Shown here: positions 8,124 through 17,444 of the stretch, piece by piece
Layout of the letters: each line of letters begins with the position of its first letter
Position numbering within the stretch: position 1 is the stretch's first letter
From: Rhodothalassium salexigens DSM 2132
Lineage (GTDB): Bacteria; Pseudomonadota; Alphaproteobacteria; Sphingomonadales; Rhodothalassiaceae
Direction: 5' to 3'
NCBI RefSeq assembly: GCF_004341375.1
Contig: NZ_SLXO01000003.1
Location: 310,001-374,000, forward strand
DNA length: 64,000 nucleotides
Notes under the pieces: model-generated
What the model saw: only the letters and a program-made list of their open reading frames with translations
What the model was told of the DNA's origin: nothing
The model's database searches: none
Program-made: the position numbers and the translations under genes

Positions 8124-9941
8124 ATGGACGACTCCAAGAATTTTCTGCTGTTTATCCTGCTGTCGCTGGTCCTGTTTCTGACCTTCGACGCGTTCTTCTG
8201 GGGCCCGCAGCGAGAGGCGGCGCGCCAAGAGACCACCGCCCAAGCCCCGGCCCAATCCGCTCCTGCGCCCGCGTCGGCGCCCGACATGGCCGATGGGACG
8301 ACCGAGGACATGCGCCCGCAAGCCGCGGCCGGCGCCGTGCCCCAGCCCGGTGACACGGCGCCCGATGCCGGCGTCGCCGCCGCCGCCGACTCGGTCAGCC
8401 TCGCCAAAGCGCTTGAGGGCAGCGACCGGATCGTCATCGACACCCCGAGCCTGGCCGGCAGCATCGCGCTCACCGGCGGTCGCATCGACGACCTGACGCT
8501 CAAGGACTATCAGGTGTCGGTGGACGAGGGCGCGCCCAATGTGCGGTTGTTGCAACCGCGCGGCACGCCGCGGGGCTATTACGCCAACACCGGCTGGATC
8601 GCGTCGGGCAGCGGCCAGGCGGTGCCCGACGAGGGCACCCGTTGGCAGGCCGACGGCACGCGTCTGACGCCCGACAACCCGATTACGCTGACCTGGGACA
8701 ATGGCCAGGGGCTGGTGTTCGAGCGCCGCATCGAGGTGGACGAGGACTTCCTGTTCACGGTCACCCAGCGGGTGCGCAACACCACCGGCGAGCCGGTGAC
8801 GCTGGCGCCTTATGCGCTGGCCAATCGCCGTTCCAAGCCCGATACGCGCGGCTTCTTCATCCTGCACGAAGGCGCAGTCGGCGTGCTCGACGGCACGCTC
8901 GAAGAAATCGGCTACGACAAGATGGCCAAGGAAGGGCCGATCAACCTGCAAAGCACCGGCGGCTGGCTCGGCATTACCGACAAATACTGGCTGGTCGGGC
9001 TGGTCCCCGACCAGGACATGGCCGTCAGCGCGCGCTTCGTCTACAGTGCCGCCGGGGGCGTGCCGCGTTATCAGACCGATTTCGCCGGCCCGGCGCAGAC
9101 CGTCGCACCCGGCGGCGACGTGCATGTGACCACGCGGGTGTTCGCCGGCGCCAAGGAAGTGGACATCCTGCAACGCTACCAAGAGGCCTATGGCATCGAC
9201 GGCTTCGATCAGGCGGTCGACTGGGGCTGGTTCTACTTCCTGACCCGGCCGGTGTTCTGGGCGCTGCACCATATTCACGCCCTGGTCGGCAATTTCGGCG
9301 TTGCCATTCTGCTGTTGACCGTGCTGATCAAGGCGCTGCTCTACCCGCTGGCCAGCAAGTCCTACAAGTCCATGGCCCGGATGCGCGAGGTGGCGCCCAA
9401 GCTCAAGGAACTGCAGGAGCGCTACAAGGACGACCGCCAACGCCTCAACCAGGAGATGATGGCGATCTACCAGAAAGAGAAGATCAATCCGGCGGCCGGC
9501 TGTTTGCCGATCCTGGTCCAGATCCCGGTGTTCTTCTCGCTCTACAAGGTGCTGTTCGTAACCATCGAGATGCGCCACCAGCCGGGGCTGTTCTGGGTCA
9601 ACGACCTGTCGGCGCCCGACCCGGCGCGGATCATGACCCTGTTCGGCTATGTGCCGTGGGACGTGCCGGCGATCCTGCAATTGATCAATGTGGGCGTGTG
9701 GCCGATCCTGATGGGTATTTCCATGTACCTGATCACGGCGCTGAACCCGCAGACGGCGACCATGGACGCCATGCAGAAGAAGATCTTCCTGGCGCTGCCG
9801 ATCTTCATGGTATTCGTGCTCAACAACTTCCCCGCCGGACTGCTGATCTACTGGACCTGGAACACCATCCTGTCGGGTCTGCAACAGTGGGTGATCATGC
9901 GCCGGACTCACCAGGAAGCGCTGCGGGCGCGCGGCGCTTGA
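8124..9941 (+). CDS. yidC: Membrane protein insertase YidC, 605 aa
   Basis: Inserts and folds inner-membrane proteins with or without SecYEG. The start at 8124 gives MDDSKNFLLFILLSLVLFLTFDAFF, the usual YidC opening with its first membrane helix; in-frame codons before it overlap yidD and are not conserved-looking. A Pro/Ala-rich linker (about residues 35-95) precedes the large periplasmic beta-supersandwich domain. The C-terminal five-helix core begins at about residue 370 (WGWFYFLTRPVFWALHHIH) and includes the AALLYPLASKSYKSMARM coiled region with its conserved Arg and Lys, plus NPAAGCLPILVQIPVFFSLYKVL. Length is normal for an alphaproteobacterium. Confidence 0.96.
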   Translation: MDDSKNFLLFILLSLVLFLTFDAFFWGPQREAARQETTAQAPAQSAPAPASAPDMADGTTEDMRPQAAAGAVPQPGDTAPDAGVAAAADSVSLAKALEGSDRIVIDTPSLAGSIALTGGRIDDLTLKDYQVSVDEGAPNVRLLQPRGTPRGYYANTGWIASGSGQAVPDEGTRWQADGTRLTPDNPITLTWDNGQGLVFERRIEVDEDFLFTVTQRVRNTTGEPVTLAPYALANRRSKPDTRGFFILHEGAVGVLDGTLEEIGYDKMAKEGPINLQSTGGWLGITDKYWLVGLVPDQDMAVSARFVYSAAGGVPRYQTDFAGPAQTVAPGGDVHVTTRVFAGAKEVDILQRYQEAYGIDGFDQAVDWGWFYFLTRPVFWALHHIHALVGNFGVAILLLTVLIKALLYPLASKSYKSMARMREVAPKLKELQERYKDDRQRLNQEMMAIYQKEKINPAAGCLPILVQIPVFFSLYKVLFVTIEMRHQPGLFWVNDLSAPDPARIMTLFGYVPWDVPAILQLINVGVWPILMGISMYLITALNPQTATMDAMQKKIFLALPIFMVFVLNNFPAGLLIYWTWNTILSGLQQWVIMRRTHQEALRARGA

Positions 9942-9990
9942 TACGCGGCCCGGTTCCGGGCGTCTGCGACAGTGAGTGGGAGTGGGACCG

Positions 9991-10635
9991 ATGACGGCGC
10001 CTGAGCCGGAGACAGTCAAGAGCGGGTCCGGGGCGGTGGTGTTTCGCCGCCCGGCCCGGTTCGTCAAGGGCGTGGTCGACCTCGCCGGCCTGCCCGACGC
10101 CGAGATGACCGAAGTGGCCATGGCCGGGCGCTCCAATGTGGGCAAGTCGAGCCTGATCAACGCCCTGACCGGCACGCGCAATCTGGCGCGCACGTCGAAC
10201 ACGCCCGGCCGCACCCAGGAGATCAACTTCTTCGACCTGGACGGCCACGGCTATATGGTCGACCTGCCCGGCTATGGCTATGCCAAGGAATCGAAGACCA
10301 AGGTCGCGGCGTGGAACGTGCTGATCCGCGATTATCTGCGCGGCCGGCCGACCCTGATGCGGGTGTTTCTGTTGATCGACGCCCGCCACGGGCTCAAGCC
10401 CAATGACGAAGAGATCATGAAATTGCTCGACCAGTCGGCGGTCAATTACCAGATCGTGCTGACCAAGACCGACAAGATCAAGCCGGGCGAGCGCGAAGCG
10501 GTGGCCGAGCAGACGACGGCGCGGACCCGGGCCTTCGCCGCCTGCCACCCGGTGGTGCTGGCCACCTCGTCGGAAAAGCGCTGGGGCCTGGAGGCGGTGC
10601 GCGATGCGGTTGCGGCCGCGTTGAAGCCTGCTTAA
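9991..10635 (+). CDS. engB: Ribosome biogenesis GTP-binding protein EngB (YihA/YsxC), 214 aa
   Basis: TRAFAC-class GTPase needed for large-subunit assembly. G1 is [15 protein letters not shown] (residues 45-59), G2 lies around [10 protein letters not shown]3 is DLPGYGYA, G4 is LTKTDKI and G5 is ATSSEK. The [15 protein letters not shown] stretch is specific to EngB. The ATG at 9991 is chosen over a GTG at 9976 because GGAG at 9979-9982 sits 8 bases upstream of it. It lies between yidC and argB, as in many Rhodospirillales. Confidence 0.95.
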   Translation: MTAPEPETVKSGSGAVVFRRPARFVKGVVDLAGLPDAEMTEVAMAGRSNVGKSSLINALTGTRNLARTSNTPGRTQEINFFDLDGHGYMVDLPGYGYAKESKTKVAAWNVLIRDYLRGRPTLMRVFLLIDARHGLKPNDEEIMKLLDQSAVNYQIVLTKTDKIKPGEREAVAEQTTARTRAFAACHPVVLATSSEKRWGLEAVRDAVAAALKPA

Positions 10636-10645
10636 CGTGCGCCCC

Positions 10646-11566
10646 ATGGAATCGGATTTGCCCCATATGGCCCATCCCGAAGCGACCCTGCGGCTCGCCA
10701 AATGGAAATCCGGCGTGCTCGCCGAAGCCTTGCCGTTCATGCGCCGCTATGCCGGCTCCACCTTCGTGGTCAAGTATGGCGGCCACGCCATGGGTGACGC
10801 CCGGGCCGCGCGCCACTTCGCCGAAGACGTGGTGTTGCTGCGCCGGGTCGGCATCAATGTGGTGGTGGTGCACGGCGGCGGCCCGCAGATCGGCGCCATG
10901 CTGCAACGGCTCAAGATCCAGAGCGAGTTCGTCGACGGCCTGCGGGTTACCTCGGCCGAGATCGTCGACGTGGTCGAGATGGTGCTGTCCGGGGCGATCA
11001 ACAAGTCGGTGGTCGCCGGCATTTCGGCCGCCGGCGGCAAGGCGGTGGGCCTGTCGGGCAAGGACGGCGCGTTCGTCACCGCGCGCAAGCTGCGGCGCAC
11101 CAAGAGGGATCCGGACAGCCAGATCGAGCGGGTGCTCGACCTTGGCTATGTGGGCGAGCCGACCCATGTGGACGCCAGCTTCCTGCGCCATTTCATGCAG
11201 TCGGACCTGATCCCGGTGATTGCCCCCATCGGCCTCGGCGCCGACGGTGAGACTTTCAACATCAACGCCGACACCATGGCCGGCGCGGTCGCCGCGGCGC
11301 TCGACGCCGACCGGCTGCTGCTGTTGACCGACGTCAAAGGCGTGCTCAACGGGGCCGGCGAGTTGTTGCCCGAGCTCGACGCGGGCCACGCCGCCGAGAT
11401 GATCGCCGACGGCACCATCTCCGGCGGCATGGTGCCCAAGGTGGAGACCTGCCTCAAGGCGACCCGCGAGGGCGTTGGCGCGGCGGTGATCCTGGACGGC
11501 CGGGCGCTGCACGCGCTGCTGCTGGAGATCTTCACCGAGGCCGGCGCCGGCACGCTGATCCGGTGA
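10646..11566 (+). CDS. argB: Acetylglutamate kinase, 306 aa
   Basis: Second step of arginine biosynthesis: phosphorylation of N-acetylglutamate. Amino-acid-kinase fold: [12 protein letters not shown] near residue 35 (phosphate-binding Lys and Gly-rich loop), [45 protein letters not shown] and [16 protein letters not shown] with the catalytic Lys. The ATG at 10646 is 10 bases after the engB stop; a GTG at 10637 or an ATG at 10667 are alternatives. The N-terminal helix that arginine-sensitive hexameric NAGKs use is present but short, so feedback inhibition by arginine is possible yet not demonstrable here. Confidence 0.95.
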   Translation: MESDLPHMAHPEATLRLAKWKSGVLAEALPFMRRYAGSTFVVKYGGHAMGDARAARHFAEDVVLLRRVGINVVVVHGGGPQIGAMLQRLKIQSEFVDGLRVTSAEIVDVVEMVLSGAINKSVVAGISAAGGKAVGLSGKDGAFVTARKLRRTKRDPDSQIERVLDLGYVGEPTHVDASFLRHFMQSDLIPVIAPIGLGADGETFNINADTMAGAVAAALDADRLLLLTDVKGVLNGAGELLPELDAGHAAEMIADGTISGGMVPKVETCLKATREGVGAAVILDGRALHALLLEIFTEAGAGTLIR

Positions 11567-11663
11567 CCGCCGGGCGCCCGCGTCAGACCGGGGGATTTCG
11601 TTCGATGGCTCAACGGGTGTAGGGACATAGCGAAGCGCGATGCTGTCACCGTCCCGAGGGGTC

Positions 11664-12425
11664 ATGCGCCAGGACATCACAGACCTGACTGCCTTCTACG
11701 CCACGCCCATGGGGCGCATGGCGGCGACGCTGATCGCCCAGCGGCTGGCGGCGATCTGGCCGCGGCTCGACGGGCGCCATGTGGCCGGTCTGGGGTTCGC
11801 GCCGCCGGTATTGAGCCAATTGTCCGACCGCGCCGCCAGCCGGGTCGCGTTCATGCCGGCGCCCCAGGGCGCCTGTCTGTGGCCCGACCCCGGCCCCAAT
11901 GCGGTGGCCTTGGTGGACGAACGCGCGCTGCCCTTGCCCGACGGCGCCTATGACTATGTGGTGCTGGTGCACGCGCTCGAAGTGTCGGAGGACCGCGACG
12001 CGCTGCTGCGCGAGGTCTGGCGCATCCTCAATCCCGGCGGTCGGCTGGCGGTGGTGGTGCCCAAGCGGCGCGGTGCCTGGTCGAGCGCCGAGTCGACGCC
12101 GTTCGGCCACGGCCAGCCCTTTTCCACCACCCAGTTGAACCGGCTGCTCGGCGACCATCTGCTGCCGGTCAGCCGGGTCATGACCACGGTGTTCGTGCCG
12201 CCGGTGCGCCACGCCCAGGTCTGGAAGACCGCCTGGTGGGCGGAAGGACTGGGCCAGAGGATGATCCCGCAGTGGGGGGGCATTCTGGTCGCAGAGGCGG
12301 AAAAACGCTTTGACCTGGGTCGGCCCAAACGGGCAAGGCCCATCGAGATAGTGCAACCGAGCCCGGTGCCGGCCGGGGCGGTGCAGCGACGCACGCCGGC
12401 CCAGACCGAAAGGACCCCGCGGTGA
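11664..12425 (+). CDS. Class I SAM-dependent methyltransferase, 253 aa, substrate unknown
   Basis: Methyltransf_11-type. Near the N-terminus, FYATPMGRMAATLIAQRL precedes a motif I equivalent that is weak (VAGLGFAPPVLSQL instead of a Gly-rich hExGxGxG), followed by the acidic and aromatic segment LPLPDGAYDYVVLVHALEVSEDRDALLREVWRILNPGGRLAVVVPKR that is typical of these enzymes. The C-terminal half (PFSTTQLNRLL, WAEGLGQRMIPQWGGILVAEAEK) matches a conserved alphaproteobacterial family often found beside gloB. The ATG at 11664 has GAGGGG just upstream; an ATG at 11640 is the alternative. Its stop overlaps the hisC GTG start (GTGA at 12422-12425). Confidence 0.85.
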   Translation: MRQDITDLTAFYATPMGRMAATLIAQRLAAIWPRLDGRHVAGLGFAPPVLSQLSDRAASRVAFMPAPQGACLWPDPGPNAVALVDERALPLPDGAYDYVVLVHALEVSEDRDALLREVWRILNPGGRLAVVVPKRRGAWSSAESTPFGHGQPFSTTQLNRLLGDHLLPVSRVMTTVFVPPVRHAQVWKTAWWAEGLGQRMIPQWGGILVAEAEKRFDLGRPKRARPIEIVQPSPVPAGAVQRRTPAQTERTPR

Positions 12426-13540
12426 GCACAGGCCCGACCCCCAACCCCTGGATCGCCGATCTGGCCCCCTACAAGCCCGGCCGGGCCAAGCGCGCCGGCG
12501 GCGGCCCGGTGGAGAAGCTGTCGGCCAACGAGGCCGCGCTGGGCCCGAGCCCCAAGGCGGTCGCTGCGGTCGAGGCGGCGGCGGAAGACCTGTGGCACTA
12601 TCCCGACCCCGGTGCTGCTCACCTGCGCGCGGCGATCGCCGAGGCGCACGGCCTTGACGCCGACCGGATCGTCTGCGGTGCGGGCTCCGACGAGGTCTTG
12701 TCGCTGCTGGCCCATATCTTCGCCAAGCCGGGCGACGAGATCGTCCACAGCCAGTACGGTTTCGCCATGTATCCGGTGATCGCGCGCGGGCTCGGCGCGC
12801 GCGCGGTGCCGGTGGCCAATGCGGCGACCCTGGTCGCCGATGTGGACGGGATCTTGGCGGCGGTCACCGAGCGCACGCGGCTGGTCTATCTGGACAACCC
12901 CAACAATCCCACCGGCGCCATGCTGCCCTGGGACGAGGTGGTGCGCCTGCACCGGGGCTTGCCGGGGGGTGTGATCCTGGTGCTCGACGGCGCCTATGCC
13001 GAAGCGGTCACCGACCCGGCGTATGAGGCCGGGGCGGCGCTGGTGGACGCGGCCGACAATGTGGTCATGACCCGGACCTTCTCCAAGCTCTATGGGCTTG
13101 CCGGGCTGCGGCTCGGCTGGGCCTATGCGCCGCCGGCGATCGCCGACTGGCTGAACCGCCTGCGCCCGCCGTTCAACGTCAACACCACTGCCCAGGCCGC
13201 CGGCGTCGCGGCGCTGTCGGATCGGGATCACCTGGCCCGCGCGCGCGACCACAACACCCGCTGGCGCGACTGGCTGACCGCGGCCTTGATGGCGGCGGGG
13301 ATCGAGGTGGTGCCGAGCCAGACCAATTTCGTGCTCGCCCGGTTCCCGCGCGTCGCCGGTCGCACCGCCAAGGATGCGCTCGACTTCCTGGCCGACAATG
13401 GCGTGCTGGTGCGGTGGTTACCCGACCAGGGGCTCGACGCCTATCTGCGCATCACCGTCGGCACCGAGCAGCAGATGCACGCGCTGGCCGAATTGCTGGC
13501 CATGTTCATGGAGGGCTGGACCCGGGCCGCCGAGGGCTGA
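12422..13540 (+). CDS. hisC: Histidinol-phosphate aminotransferase, 372 aa
   Basis: PLP fold type I aminotransferase that converts imidazole-acetol phosphate and glutamate to histidinol phosphate; members may also transaminate aromatic keto acids. Signatures: VEKLSANEAALGPSP near residue 31, GAGSDEVL (PLP phosphate contact), VYLDNPNNPTGA, VLDGAYAEA, and the Schiff-base lysine in TRTFSKLYGLAGLRLGW (Lys222). The C-terminal arginine is in GVLVRWLP and DAYLRITVGT. Translation starts at GTG (12422) inside the stop of the methyltransferase, so the two are coupled. No other his gene is nearby. Confidence 0.92.
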   Translation: MSTGPTPNPWIADLAPYKPGRAKRAGGGPVEKLSANEAALGPSPKAVAAVEAAAEDLWHYPDPGAAHLRAAIAEAHGLDADRIVCGAGSDEVLSLLAHIFAKPGDEIVHSQYGFAMYPVIARGLGARAVPVANAATLVADVDGILAAVTERTRLVYLDNPNNPTGAMLPWDEVVRLHRGLPGGVILVLDGAYAEAVTDPAYEAGAALVDAADNVVMTRTFSKLYGLAGLRLGWAYAPPAIADWLNRLRPPFNVNTTAQAAGVAALSDRDHLARARDHNTRWRDWLTAALMAAGIEVVPSQTNFVLARFPRVAGRTAKDALDFLADNGVLVRWLPDQGLDAYLRITVGTEQQMHALAELLAMFMEGWTRAAEG

Positions 13541-13581
13541 GCCCGGCGGCCGGCCATGCCTGAGGGCCGGGGAGGGCGCCC

Positions 13582-15171
13582 ATGCGGTATTCGATCTTCG
13601 CGGCTTGCGTGGTGCTGGCCGGCCTGACGGTTGGGCTGGCCTTGGCGGTCAGCCCGTGGTGGTGGCTGGCGGCGGCGCCCTTGGTCGCCCTGGCGTCGCT
13701 CGGGCTCTATGACGTGGCGATCCAGCGGCGCCATTCGGTGCTGCGCAACTATCCGGTGATCGCCCGCCTGCGCTATGTGATCGAGGCGTTCCGCCCGGAA
13801 CTGCGCCAGTATCTGTTCGCCTCCGACAAGGCGGAAACGCCGTTCAACCGCGACCAGCGCACGCTGGTCTATCAGCGCGCCAAGGATATCGAGGACCGGG
13901 CGCCCTTTGGCACCAAATACGACGTTTACGCCGCCGGCTATGCGTTCATGACCCACTCCTTGGCCGCCAAGCCGCGGGCCGGGACCGCGCCGCGGGTGGC
14001 CGTTGGCGGCGACCAGTGCGACCGGCCCTATGCCGCCTCGTTGCTCAACATCTCGGCCATGAGCTTCGGCGCCCTGTCGCCCAACGCCATCATGGCGCTC
14101 AACCAGGGGGCGGCGCGCGGCGGTTTCTTCCACGACACCGGCGAGGGCTCGATCTCGCGCTATCACCGGTGCGGCGGCGACCTGGTCTGGCAGTTGGGCA
14201 CCGGCTATTTCGGCGCCCGTCGCTCGGACGGCCGGTTCTGCGACGACACCTTCCGCGACACCGCCGCCGACGACTGCGTCAAGATGATCGAGATCAAGCT
14301 GAGCCAGGGCGCCAAACCGGGCCATGGCGGCGTGTTGCCGGGCGAGAAGGTGTCGGCCGACATCGCCGAGGCGCGCGGCGTGCCGGTGGGCCGGGACGTG
14401 CTGTCGCCGCCGAGCCATCCGGAATTCTCGACGCCGGTGGAGATGATGGTGTTCATGGCCCGGGTCCGCGCGCTCGCCGGCGGCAAGCCGGTGGGCTTCA
14501 AGCTGTGCCTGGGTCATGACTGGGAATTCGCCGCCATGGCCAAGGCGATGCGCGCAACCGGGCTCTACCCCGACTTTATCGTCGTCGACGGCGCCGAGGG
14601 CGGCACCGGGGCCGCGCCGCTCGAATTCTCCGACCATGTGGGGGTGCCGCTGGCCGAGGGCTTGGCGTTCGCGCACAATATTCTGGTGGGTGCGGGCCTG
14701 CGCGACCGCATCCGGCTCGGTGCGTCGGGCAAGGTGGTCACCGGGTTCGACATTCTGCGCCTGATCAGCCTCGGCGCCGATTGGTGCAATGCGGCGCGGG
14801 CGTTCATGGTCTCGGTCGGCTGTATCCAGTCGCTGACCTGCCACACCAATCGCTGCCCGGTGGGCGTGGCGACCACCGATCCCTGGCGCGCCCGGGCGCT
14901 CGATGTGGCCGACAAGGCCGACCGGGTCTACCACTTCCACCGCAACACGATCGCCGAGTTGATGGACGTGACCGGCGCGGCGGGGCTCGACCATCCGGGC
15001 CAGATCCGTCGCGACATGGTGTTCCGCCGGCGCGGCGACAGCCGGGTGGTGTCGTCGGCCGAGCGGTTCGACTGGCTTGACGCGGGCGAGTTGTTGGCCG
15101 GCAGCGGGCACGAACGCTACCGCCGGGCTTGGGCGCGGGCGCAGGCCCATAGCTTCCGCCCGGCGCTGTGA
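13582..15171 (+). CDS. Membrane-anchored FMN-binding glutamate synthase family protein, 529 aa
   Basis: The protein corresponds to the FMN/Fe-S synthase domain of the glutamate synthase large subunit, without the glutaminase and C-terminal GXGXG domains. Two hydrophobic helices open it (about residues 2-24 and 29-44). The synthase core starts near residue 150: ISAMSFGALSPNAIMALNQGA, GGDLVWQLGTGYFG, KPGHGGVLPGEKV and DGAEGGTGAAPLEF. A C-x5-C-x4-C cluster (Cys414, Cys420, Cys425) fits a 3Fe-4S site. The family is widespread but its substrate is not established; it cannot be assumed to make glutamate. GGGGAGGG lies just before the ATG. It is an independent gene after hisC (41-base gap). Confidence 0.88.
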   Translation: MRYSIFAACVVLAGLTVGLALAVSPWWWLAAAPLVALASLGLYDVAIQRRHSVLRNYPVIARLRYVIEAFRPELRQYLFASDKAETPFNRDQRTLVYQRAKDIEDRAPFGTKYDVYAAGYAFMTHSLAAKPRAGTAPRVAVGGDQCDRPYAASLLNISAMSFGALSPNAIMALNQGAARGGFFHDTGEGSISRYHRCGGDLVWQLGTGYFGARRSDGRFCDDTFRDTAADDCVKMIEIKLSQGAKPGHGGVLPGEKVSADIAEARGVPVGRDVLSPPSHPEFSTPVEMMVFMARVRALAGGKPVGFKLCLGHDWEFAAMAKAMRATGLYPDFIVVDGAEGGTGAAPLEFSDHVGVPLAEGLAFAHNILVGAGLRDRIRLGASGKVVTGFDILRLISLGADWCNAARAFMVSVGCIQSLTCHTNRCPVGVATTDPWRARALDVADKADRVYHFHRNTIAELMDVTGAAGLDHPGQIRRDMVFRRRGDSRVVSSAERFDWLDAGELLAGSGHERYRRAWARAQAHSFRPAL

Positions 15172-15192
15172 GCCGCGCGGGCGGCGCGCCGT

Positions 15193-15684
15193 TCAGAGCG
15201 ACAGCCAGATGCCCATATTGAGGTAGAAGGCGAAGCACAACCACGCCATGTAGGGCAGCAACAACATGCCGGCGATCGGTCGGATGTACCAGAAACGCGA
15301 GATCAGCACGCCGACGATGGCGATCAGCGCGATCAGCACCAGAAGCGCGATACCGACCATCTGAAGGCCGAAAAAGACGATCGGCCAGGCGGCGTTGACC
15401 ACCAGATGGGCGCCGTAGAGTTCCAGGGCCTCGCGCCGGTGGCGGATCGACCGGGTGACGGTGCGGTGGACGAACCACGCGCCCCAGCCGATCAACAGAA
15501 AGATCAGCGTCCAGGCGATGGGAAAGATCAATGGCTTGGGCGTGCCGGGGGGCTTGGGCAGGCTGTTGTACCAGTCGCCCGCCTCGGTGATGCCGAAGAG
15601 CGTGGGCGAAAAGCCCGCGATCATGGTCAGGCCGACGATGATGGCCCAGGATAGGTAGCCGCGGTTTTCTTGCTTGATCGCCAT
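15193..15684 (-). CDS. tspO: TspO/MBR family tryptophan-rich sensory protein, 163 aa
   Basis: Five-helix membrane protein that binds porphyrins and in some alphaproteobacteria controls tetrapyrrole or photosynthesis gene expression. Visible features: first helix (LSWAIIVGLTMIAGFSPTLFG), the signature WYNSLPKPPGTPKPLIFPIAWTLIFLLIGWGAW, then three more helices separated by short loops (HLVVNAAWPIVFFGLQMVGIALLVLIALIAIVGVLI, IAGMLLLPYMAWLCFAFYLNMGIWL). Length is typical. GGAGG lies ~13 bases before the ATG. It is convergent with the GltS-like gene upstream, and its promoter region contains an 11-bp hairpin. No pigment-biosynthesis genes are nearby. Confidence 0.9.
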   Translation of the reverse strand: MAIKQENRGYLSWAIIVGLTMIAGFSPTLFGITEAGDWYNSLPKPPGTPKPLIFPIAWTLIFLLIGWGAWFVHRTVTRSIRHRREALELYGAHLVVNAAWPIVFFGLQMVGIALLVLIALIAIVGVLISRFWYIRPIAGMLLLPYMAWLCFAFYLNMGIWLSL

Positions 15685-15715
15685 GGGCGCTGTTGGTCCT
15701 CCGGTACTCGACCCG

Positions 15716-15743
15716 GACGGCGACGCGCACCGGCGTCGCCGTC
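15716..15743. terminator. 11-bp hairpin after the MurF-like operon
   Basis: Perfect inverted repeat: GACGGCGACGC (15716-15726), six-base loop, GCGTCGCCGTC (15733-15743). It lies 50 bases beyond the MurF-like stop on the minus strand and 32 bases upstream of tspO. There is no U-run, so it may be a Rho-independent-like pause, a 3'-end stabilising hairpin, or a tspO operator. Confidence 0.4.
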
Positions 15744-15794
15744 ACCGCTTATACGCCTAATCCCGCCGGACCACAGCGTAAACCCCAACGAGCC

Positions 15795-17444
15795 TTAGAA
15801 GCGCGGTCGGGCCTCGTAAAGGTCGGGCAAATTGTTCTCGAACAGCACCGCGTCGCCGGCGTGTGCGTGGGTTTTGACCCAGTTTTCCGCGTCGCTTTGC
15901 CGCTCGAACCGGTGCAACGCCACGCCCGGGGCGGCGGCCAGCGGTTCGACGAAGCTCGGGATGCGTTGGGGGGTGACCACACAGGCCACGTCGACGCTGT
16001 CGGCCGCCAGCCGGCCCAATTCGGCGTGGGCGTCGTCGTGGCGCGCGCCCATCTCGACCATGCCCGGGGTCACCAGGATGCGCCGGCCGCCGGGGCCGGT
16101 GAGCACGCCCAGCGCTTCGAGCCCGGCGGCGAACCCGGCCGGGTTGGAGTTATAGGCGTCGTCGACGATGGTCGGGCCATCGGCGCGCTTGAACACCTCC
16201 AGCCGGTGGCGCACCTGGGGCAGGGTCGCCAGCGCCGCCTTGATGGTCGCCATGGGCAGGCCCAGCCGCCGCGCCGCCGCCACCGCGACCACCACATTGC
16301 CGGCCTGGTGACGGCCCCAGACCGGCACGGTGAGCGTGGTGGTCGCGCCGGTCTCGGCCTCGGTCACGTCGAGCGTCAGCCCCTCCGCCGTCACCGCCGT
16401 GCGGGTCAGGCGATAGGCCATCTGTTCCTCGGTGCCGGTCTGGATATAGGTCTCGGCCCCCTGCGCCAGGCGCGGGTCGAGCAGCCGAGCGGGGATCATG
16501 TCGCGGTTGAGGATGGTCACGCCGCCTTGCGCGGCGGCCGCCTCGGCGATCTCGAACTTGGCCTGGAACACCGCGTCCACCGACTTGAAGCGCTCATAGT
16601 GCGCCCAGCCCACGGCGGTCACCAGCGACAGCTTGGGCGGCGTCAGCCGGCACAGCCGGGCGATCGAGCCGGGGCCATAGGCGCCCATCTCGACGATGAA
16701 ATACTGGTGCTCGGGGGTCAGCTGCTCGCGGATCACCCGGGTGATGCCCATCTCGGTGTTGACGCTGCCGGGCGTCGCCAGCGTCGGCGCGGCGGCCGAC
16801 AGGATGTGCTGGAGGATCTGCTTGGTCGAGGTCTTGCCGTAGCTGCCGGTGATGGCGATCACCTGCGGGTCGAGCCGGGCCAGTTTGTCGACCGCCTCGG
16901 CCCGGTAGCGCGCCTTGATCCGGGTCTCGAACGGCTTGAGCACCCGGTCGGCAAACACCAACAGATAGGGCGCCACCTGCGCCAAGGCGAGCGTCGCCAA
17001 GGCTCCGGTGCCGCCGTCGATTGGCCCGCCGGCGGCCAGGCCCAGCACCCAGATGGCCAGCGCCAGCGCCAGCGCCAGCCAATAGAGCCGCCGGGCGCGC
17101 TCGGTCATCACCAGGGGTTTCTTGGACCGGTCGAGCAGGCGCTGGCTGGCCAGGGCGCCAAGCCCCAGGCCGCCGATCAACAAGGCCACGGCGGCGCCGC
17201 GCAGGCCCAGGTCGAAGGCCGGCTGATGGCCGACCATCAAGGTCAGCGCGACCGCGCCGACCGCGGCCAGGCTCGCCCAGTGGTCGCGCGCGCCGGCCGC
17301 CACCAGCCAGTGGCGGAAGCGGGGCGCGTCATATTCTTCCTGCTGGAAGAACATCAGATAGGCCTTCAGCCGGGCCAGCGCGAAAACCGCCGCCACGCCA
17401 CTGACCAGACCGATGAGCAGGCCGTCGAGCAGGGAACCGTTCAT
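15795..17444 (-). CDS. Membrane-embedded MurF-like ligase (Mur ligase middle and C-terminal domains), 549 aa
   Basis: The ATG at 17444 overlaps the preceding hydrolase stop (ATGA). Residues 1-185 are about five hydrophobic helices (near 8-28, 56-72, 82-100, 118-138, 145-165). After it comes a Mur ligase ATPase domain: P-loop VIAITGSYGKTSTKQIL (residues 196-211), NTEMGITRVI, IVEMGAYGPGSIARL, the VTAVGWAHYERF segment and a carbamylated-Lys-type QAKFEIAEAA. The C-terminal ligase domain has VIVDDAYNSNPAGF-like (TIVDDAYNSNPAGFAAGLEAL) and LVTPGMVEMG. True MurF (about 450 aa) has an N-terminal UDP-MurNAc-tripeptide-binding domain, which is absent here. The reaction is therefore probably an ATP-dependent amide ligation on a different, perhaps lipid-linked, acceptor. 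Substrate is unknown. Confidence 0.85.
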   Translation of the reverse strand: MNGSLLDGLLIGLVSGVAAVFALARLKAYLMFFQQEEYDAPRFRHWLVAAGARDHWASLAAVGAVALTLMVGHQPAFDLGLRGAAVALLIGGLGLGALASQRLLDRSKKPLVMTERARRLYWLALALALAIWVLGLAAGGPIDGGTGALATLALAQVAPYLLVFADRVLKPFETRIKARYRAEAVDKLARLDPQVIAITGSYGKTSTKQILQHILSAAAPTLATPGSVNTEMGITRVIREQLTPEHQYFIVEMGAYGPGSIARLCRLTPPKLSLVTAVGWAHYERFKSVDAVFQAKFEIAEAAAAQGGVTILNRDMIPARLLDPRLAQGAETYIQTGTEEQMAYRLTRTAVTAEGLTLDVTEAETGATTTLTVPVWGRHQAGNVVVAVAAARRLGLPMATIKAALATLPQVRHRLEVFKRADGPTIVDDAYNSNPAGFAAGLEALGVLTGPGGRRILVTPGMVEMGARHDDAHAELGRLAADSVDVACVVTPQRIPSFVEPLAAAPGVALHRFERQSDAENWVKTHAHAGDAVLFENNLPDLYEARPRF

